From: Halomarina halobia
GTDB taxonomy: Archaea > Halobacteriota > Halobacteria > Halobacteriales > Haloarculaceae
NCBI RefSeq assembly: GCF_029338575.1
Contig: NZ_CP119994.1
Location: 62,001-126,000 of the forward strand
DNA length: 64,000 nucleotides
Reading direction: 5' to 3'
Shown here: positions 61,575 through 64,000 of the stretch, piece by piece
Layout of the letters: each line of letters starts with the position of its first letter
Numbering within the stretch: position 1 is the first letter of the stretch
The notes under the pieces: model-generated
Told to the model about the DNA's origin: nothing
Database searches by the model: none
What the model saw: only the letters and a program-made list of their open reading frames with translations
Made by a program: the position numbers and the translations under genes

Positions 61575-62731
61575 CCCGGGACGCCTACGTCGTCGGCTCG
61601 GGCATCATCGAGTTCGGGGAGCTGTACGAGAAGTCCTTCGACGACATGCTGGAGGAGGCGTACCTGAACCTCCTCGACGGCGTAGACGGGGGGGTCGCCC
61701 CGAGCGACATCGACGCCGCGTGGTACGGCACCATCGACATCGCGGGCGAGGGATCGTCGGGGGCGGCGCTCGCGCACGCGACCGGGCTGTTCGAGACGCC
61801 CATCACGCGCGTCGAGAACGCCTGCGCGACCGGCAGCGACGCCTTCCGAAACGCCTCGCTGGCCGTCCAGTCCGGCGCGGCGGACGTCGCGCTCGTCATC
61901 GGCGCGGAGAAGATGCTCGACGACACCGCCGGGCTCATCGGGAGCGCTGCGCTCGAGCGCCTCTGGCGCGGGCGGGGCGTCACGATGCCCGCGTACTTCG
62001 GTATGCGCGCGACCCGCCACATGGACCAGTACGGCACGACCCGCGAGCAGATCGCCGAGGTGTCGGTGAAGAACCACGCCAACGGCGTGAAGTACCCCTA
62101 CGCCCACCAGCAGTTCGAGTGCTCCGTCGAGGACGTCCGCGAGTCGCCGACGGTGAGCTACCCGCTCAACCTCTATGACTGCTGTCCGGTCACCGACGGG
62201 GCGTGCGCGGTGCTCCTCGCGAGCGAGGACCGCGCCCGCGAGTTCACCGACGACCCGATCCGCCACGCCGGGTGGGGCCTCTCGGCCGACTCGTTCCAGC
62301 GCGGCGACGACCTCGCGCTGACGAACTTCCCGGCGACCCGGCAGGCCTCCAGTCAGGCCTACGAGCGGGCGGGGATCGGTGCCGGCGACGTCGACGTCGC
62401 CGAGGTCCACGACTGCTTCTCCATCACGGAGCTCATCACCTACGAGGACCTCGGCCTCTGCGCCGACGGCGAGGGCGGGCGGTTCGTCGAGGAGGGTCAC
62501 CCCCACCTCGACGGCGACACGCCCGTGAACCCCTCCGGCGGGCTGCTCTCGAAGGGTCACCCCATCGGCGCGACGGGCGTCGCGCAGCTCGCCGAGATCT
62601 TCGAGCAGCTCCGCGGCGAGGCGGGCGACGTGCAGGTCGACGCCCCCGAGGTCGGCCTCCAGCACAACATCGGCATCGGCCGCAACGCCACCGGCGCGGT
62701 CAGCTGCGTGAACGTACTCGCGCGCGACTGA
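61571..62731 (+). CDS. Thiolase family protein (SCP2-type)
   Basis: 386 aa. Nucleophile Cys in VENACATGSDAFRNASLAVQ (about residue 87). EVHDCFSITE and NPSGGLLSKGHPIGATGVAQ (catalytic His) give the thiolase active site, together with a late GIGRNATGAVSCVNVL. SCP2/acetyl-CoA acetyltransferase type typical of archaea. Condenses or cleaves acyl-CoA with the DUF35 and HMGS-like partners. Confidence 0.93.
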   Translation: MTRDAYVVGSGIIEFGELYEKSFDDMLEEAYLNLLDGVDGGVAPSDIDAAWYGTIDIAGEGSSGAALAHATGLFETPITRVENACATGSDAFRNASLAVQSGAADVALVIGAEKMLDDTAGLIGSAALERLWRGRGVTMPAYFGMRATRHMDQYGTTREQIAEVSVKNHANGVKYPYAHQQFECSVEDVRESPTVSYPLNLYDCCPVTDGACAVLLASEDRAREFTDDPIRHAGWGLSADSFQRGDDLALTNFPATRQASSQAYERAGIGAGDVDVAEVHDCFSITELITYEDLGLCADGEGGRFVEEGHPHLDGDTPVNPSGGLLSKGHPIGATGVAQLAEIFEQLRGEAGDVQVDAPEVGLQHNIGIGRNATGAVSCVNVLARD

Positions 62732-62809
62732 CCCGTCGCCACCCGGTTCGGCTCCGGCACTCTCGGTTCTGTCTCGGCACTCCCGTTCGTTCGATCGCGC
62801 GCGAAGCGA

Positions 62810-63346
62810 TCAGAGGCGGGCGGAGACGACGCCCGTCCGCCGGTCCGCCTCCTGCAGGAGACGGACGCCGACGAGGAGCGCGAAGAAGAGGCCGGACCAC
62901 GCGACGGCGGGGACGGCCACGAGCCCCGGGAGTCCCAGGTATGCGCCGGTGACGACGCCGAACCCGACGAGGCCACAGAGCAGGTAGGCCGTCTCCCACG
63001 GCACGTCGGCGTTCCGGTCGAGTCCCATGTACCGCTCGACCGTCGTCGCCCGCTCGGTGAGCGTCACCACCTTTCGCTCACGATCGTACTCGACGACGCC
63101 ACACCGCGCGAGCCTGGGCAGGTGCGACTGGTGCAGCGAGTTGTAGACGCTCTGTCGCACGTTCCGGGGGGCCGGCGATTCGTCCGTCTCGGCCGCGGCG
63201 ATCGCCTCGGCCAGGGTGGCGACCTCGACGCTCGGACCGCGCCGTCGTAACTGTTCGATAGCGCGGCGACGGCGGTCGTTCTGTAGTATTTCGTACACCT
63301 CACCCTCCCGGAGGGACGGTTCGTCGAAGACTGCGTTCGTGCTCAT
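62810..63346 (-). CDS. DUF7344 winged-helix membrane protein (copy 3)
   Basis: 178 aa. EVYEILQNDRRRRAIEQLRR, QSVYNSLHQSHLPRLARCGV and VVEYDRERKVVTLTERATTV make up the DUF7344 core (about residues 16-110), then two membrane helices (about 118-160). Candidate regulator, not close to copies 1 and 2 beyond the core. Upstream DNA (63420-63500) is AT-rich with a likely TATA box. Confidence 0.87.
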   Translation of the reverse strand: MSTNAVFDEPSLREGEVYEILQNDRRRRAIEQLRRRGPSVEVATLAEAIAAAETDESPAPRNVRQSVYNSLHQSHLPRLARCGVVEYDRERKVVTLTERATTVERYMGLDRNADVPWETAYLLCGLVGFGVVTGAYLGLPGLVAVPAVAWSGLFFALLVGVRLLQEADRRTGVVSARL

Positions 63347-63612
63347 GCGTGTGAAGGACGACGAGGCGGGCGCTTCCCGGATCGAAGGTGGTTGGCCGTC
63401 GGCGACTGACAGCCCGCGTATCAGTAGTCACGCGGGTTCGATGGGAGAAAAAACTATCCGTTTATCCGGATATTATGTATTTGAAATAATAACGCCCCAA
63501 TACGTTCTACGTTCTAACTGGTTAGTCGTACCGCGAACGGCTGAGAAATAAGTGGCCGTCCCAGCCGACGGCTGGCCGAGGTCGGTCCGATCGTCCGACG
63601 GCGTTCGGACGC

Positions 63613-63894
63613 TCAGAGCCGGGGGTTCGGGACGAACGAGACGGGTTCGTCCCGGAGTTGCCGACGGAGGCTATCGCGGGGGATCCACGATCGCCGGCCG
63701 TCGGGCATCAGCACGCGGACGGTGCGCGGCGACGCGGCGACGATGCGCCACGTGCGGCCGTCGGCGTGTTCGATTCGATCGCCGGGGCCCAGCCCGTCGA
63801 CGGTCAGCTCTCGGCCGCTCCGGCTCCGGGCGGCGCGGTCGTCCGTCGTCGGGTCCCTCGCCCGAGCGTCGGCGCGGATGAAGTCGATGTACAC
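63613..63894 (-). CDS. Small hypothetical protein with SH3-like beta core
   Basis: 93 aa. MYIDFIRADARARDPTTDDR, then a compact beta-rich core ELTVDGLGPGDRIEHADGRT, WRIVAASPRTVRVLMPDGRR, SWIPRDSLRRQL. It reads like a small barrel (KOW/SH3-like) with a conserved Trp. Family not known to me. Clean ATG and good codon pattern; the function is unknown. Confidence 0.62.
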   Translation of the reverse strand: MYIDFIRADARARDPTTDDRAARSRSGRELTVDGLGPGDRIEHADGRTWRIVAASPRTVRVLMPDGRRSWIPRDSLRRQLRDEPVSFVPNPRL

Positions 63895-64000
63895 GTGTCC
63901 TGCGGTCGGTGGTCGGTCGGTTCGATTCGCCGGAGGTGGGTTCGGTCCTACCGGATCGAGCTACCCACCAGACGGCCGCGAAGCTCGTCGGTGAGCGTCT

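Overview
The window is a high-GC haloarchaeal chromosome segment (class Halobacteria). The encoded proteins are very acidic. Many genes start with GTG and overlap their neighbour by 4 nt, and there are several proteins of haloarchaea-only types (DUF7344, HalOD1, DUF7269/DUF7519, haloarchaeal glycan genes). I see no rRNA, tRNA or CRISPR array.

Layout. 0.5-2.7 kb: glmS and a small acidic protein. 2.9-7.5 kb: a four-gene membrane operon (DUF4129, DUF7269-like, DUF58, DUF7519-like), convergent with a moxR AAA+ ATPase; a nine-copy CTCCT repeat lies between them. 7.55-8.4 kb: a 3'-truncated TnpB element with its left-end hairpin. 8.7-10.9 kb: small regulatory genes (zinc ribbon, HalOD1, DUF7344, PadR). 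11-46 kb: a large cell-surface glycan and exported-protein region. It holds glycosyltransferases (GT2, GT4, GT39-like), a nucleotide-sugar dehydrogenase, a nucleotidyltransferase, epimerases, a Gfo/Idh/MocA oxidoreductase, a flippase, two alkaline-phosphatase-superfamily paralogues, a Tat-exported beta-helix protein and a second glmS. Toxin-antitoxin modules (TumE/TumA-like and VapBC) are embedded in it. 46-53.4 kb: an FG-GAP propeller, a Get3/ArsA ATPase, an MFS transporter, universal stress proteins and a decayed HtrA-type protease. 53.5-62.7 kb: acyl-CoA metabolism (enoyl-CoA hydratase, acyl-CoA synthetase, R2lox-like oxidase, MaoC, and an HMGS-like/DUF35/thiolase set) mixed with two VapBC modules. 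62.8-64 kb: another DUF7344 regulator and a small hypothetical protein.

Most notable pattern. Many genes, mainly in the glycan region, are preceded by a shared element with core TAACAA, often continuing AxGCCC. It sits about 31-43 nt upstream of the first start codon. Where the annotated gene begins much further downstream, that first start opens a short leader ORF of 18-72 codons. Its stop codon falls on, or within about 11 nt of, the start codon of the main gene (ATGA, TGATG, TAATG and similar). I find ten such leader ORFs. The arrangement suggests leaderless mRNAs that begin with a tiny ORF and express the glycan or regulatory gene by termination-reinitiation.

Caution on sequence quality. 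Four genes (a GT2, the second glmS, an HtrA-like protease and an acyl-CoA synthetase) are each broken by a one-base shift inside a run of G or C. At least some of these 'pseudogenes' may be assembly errors.
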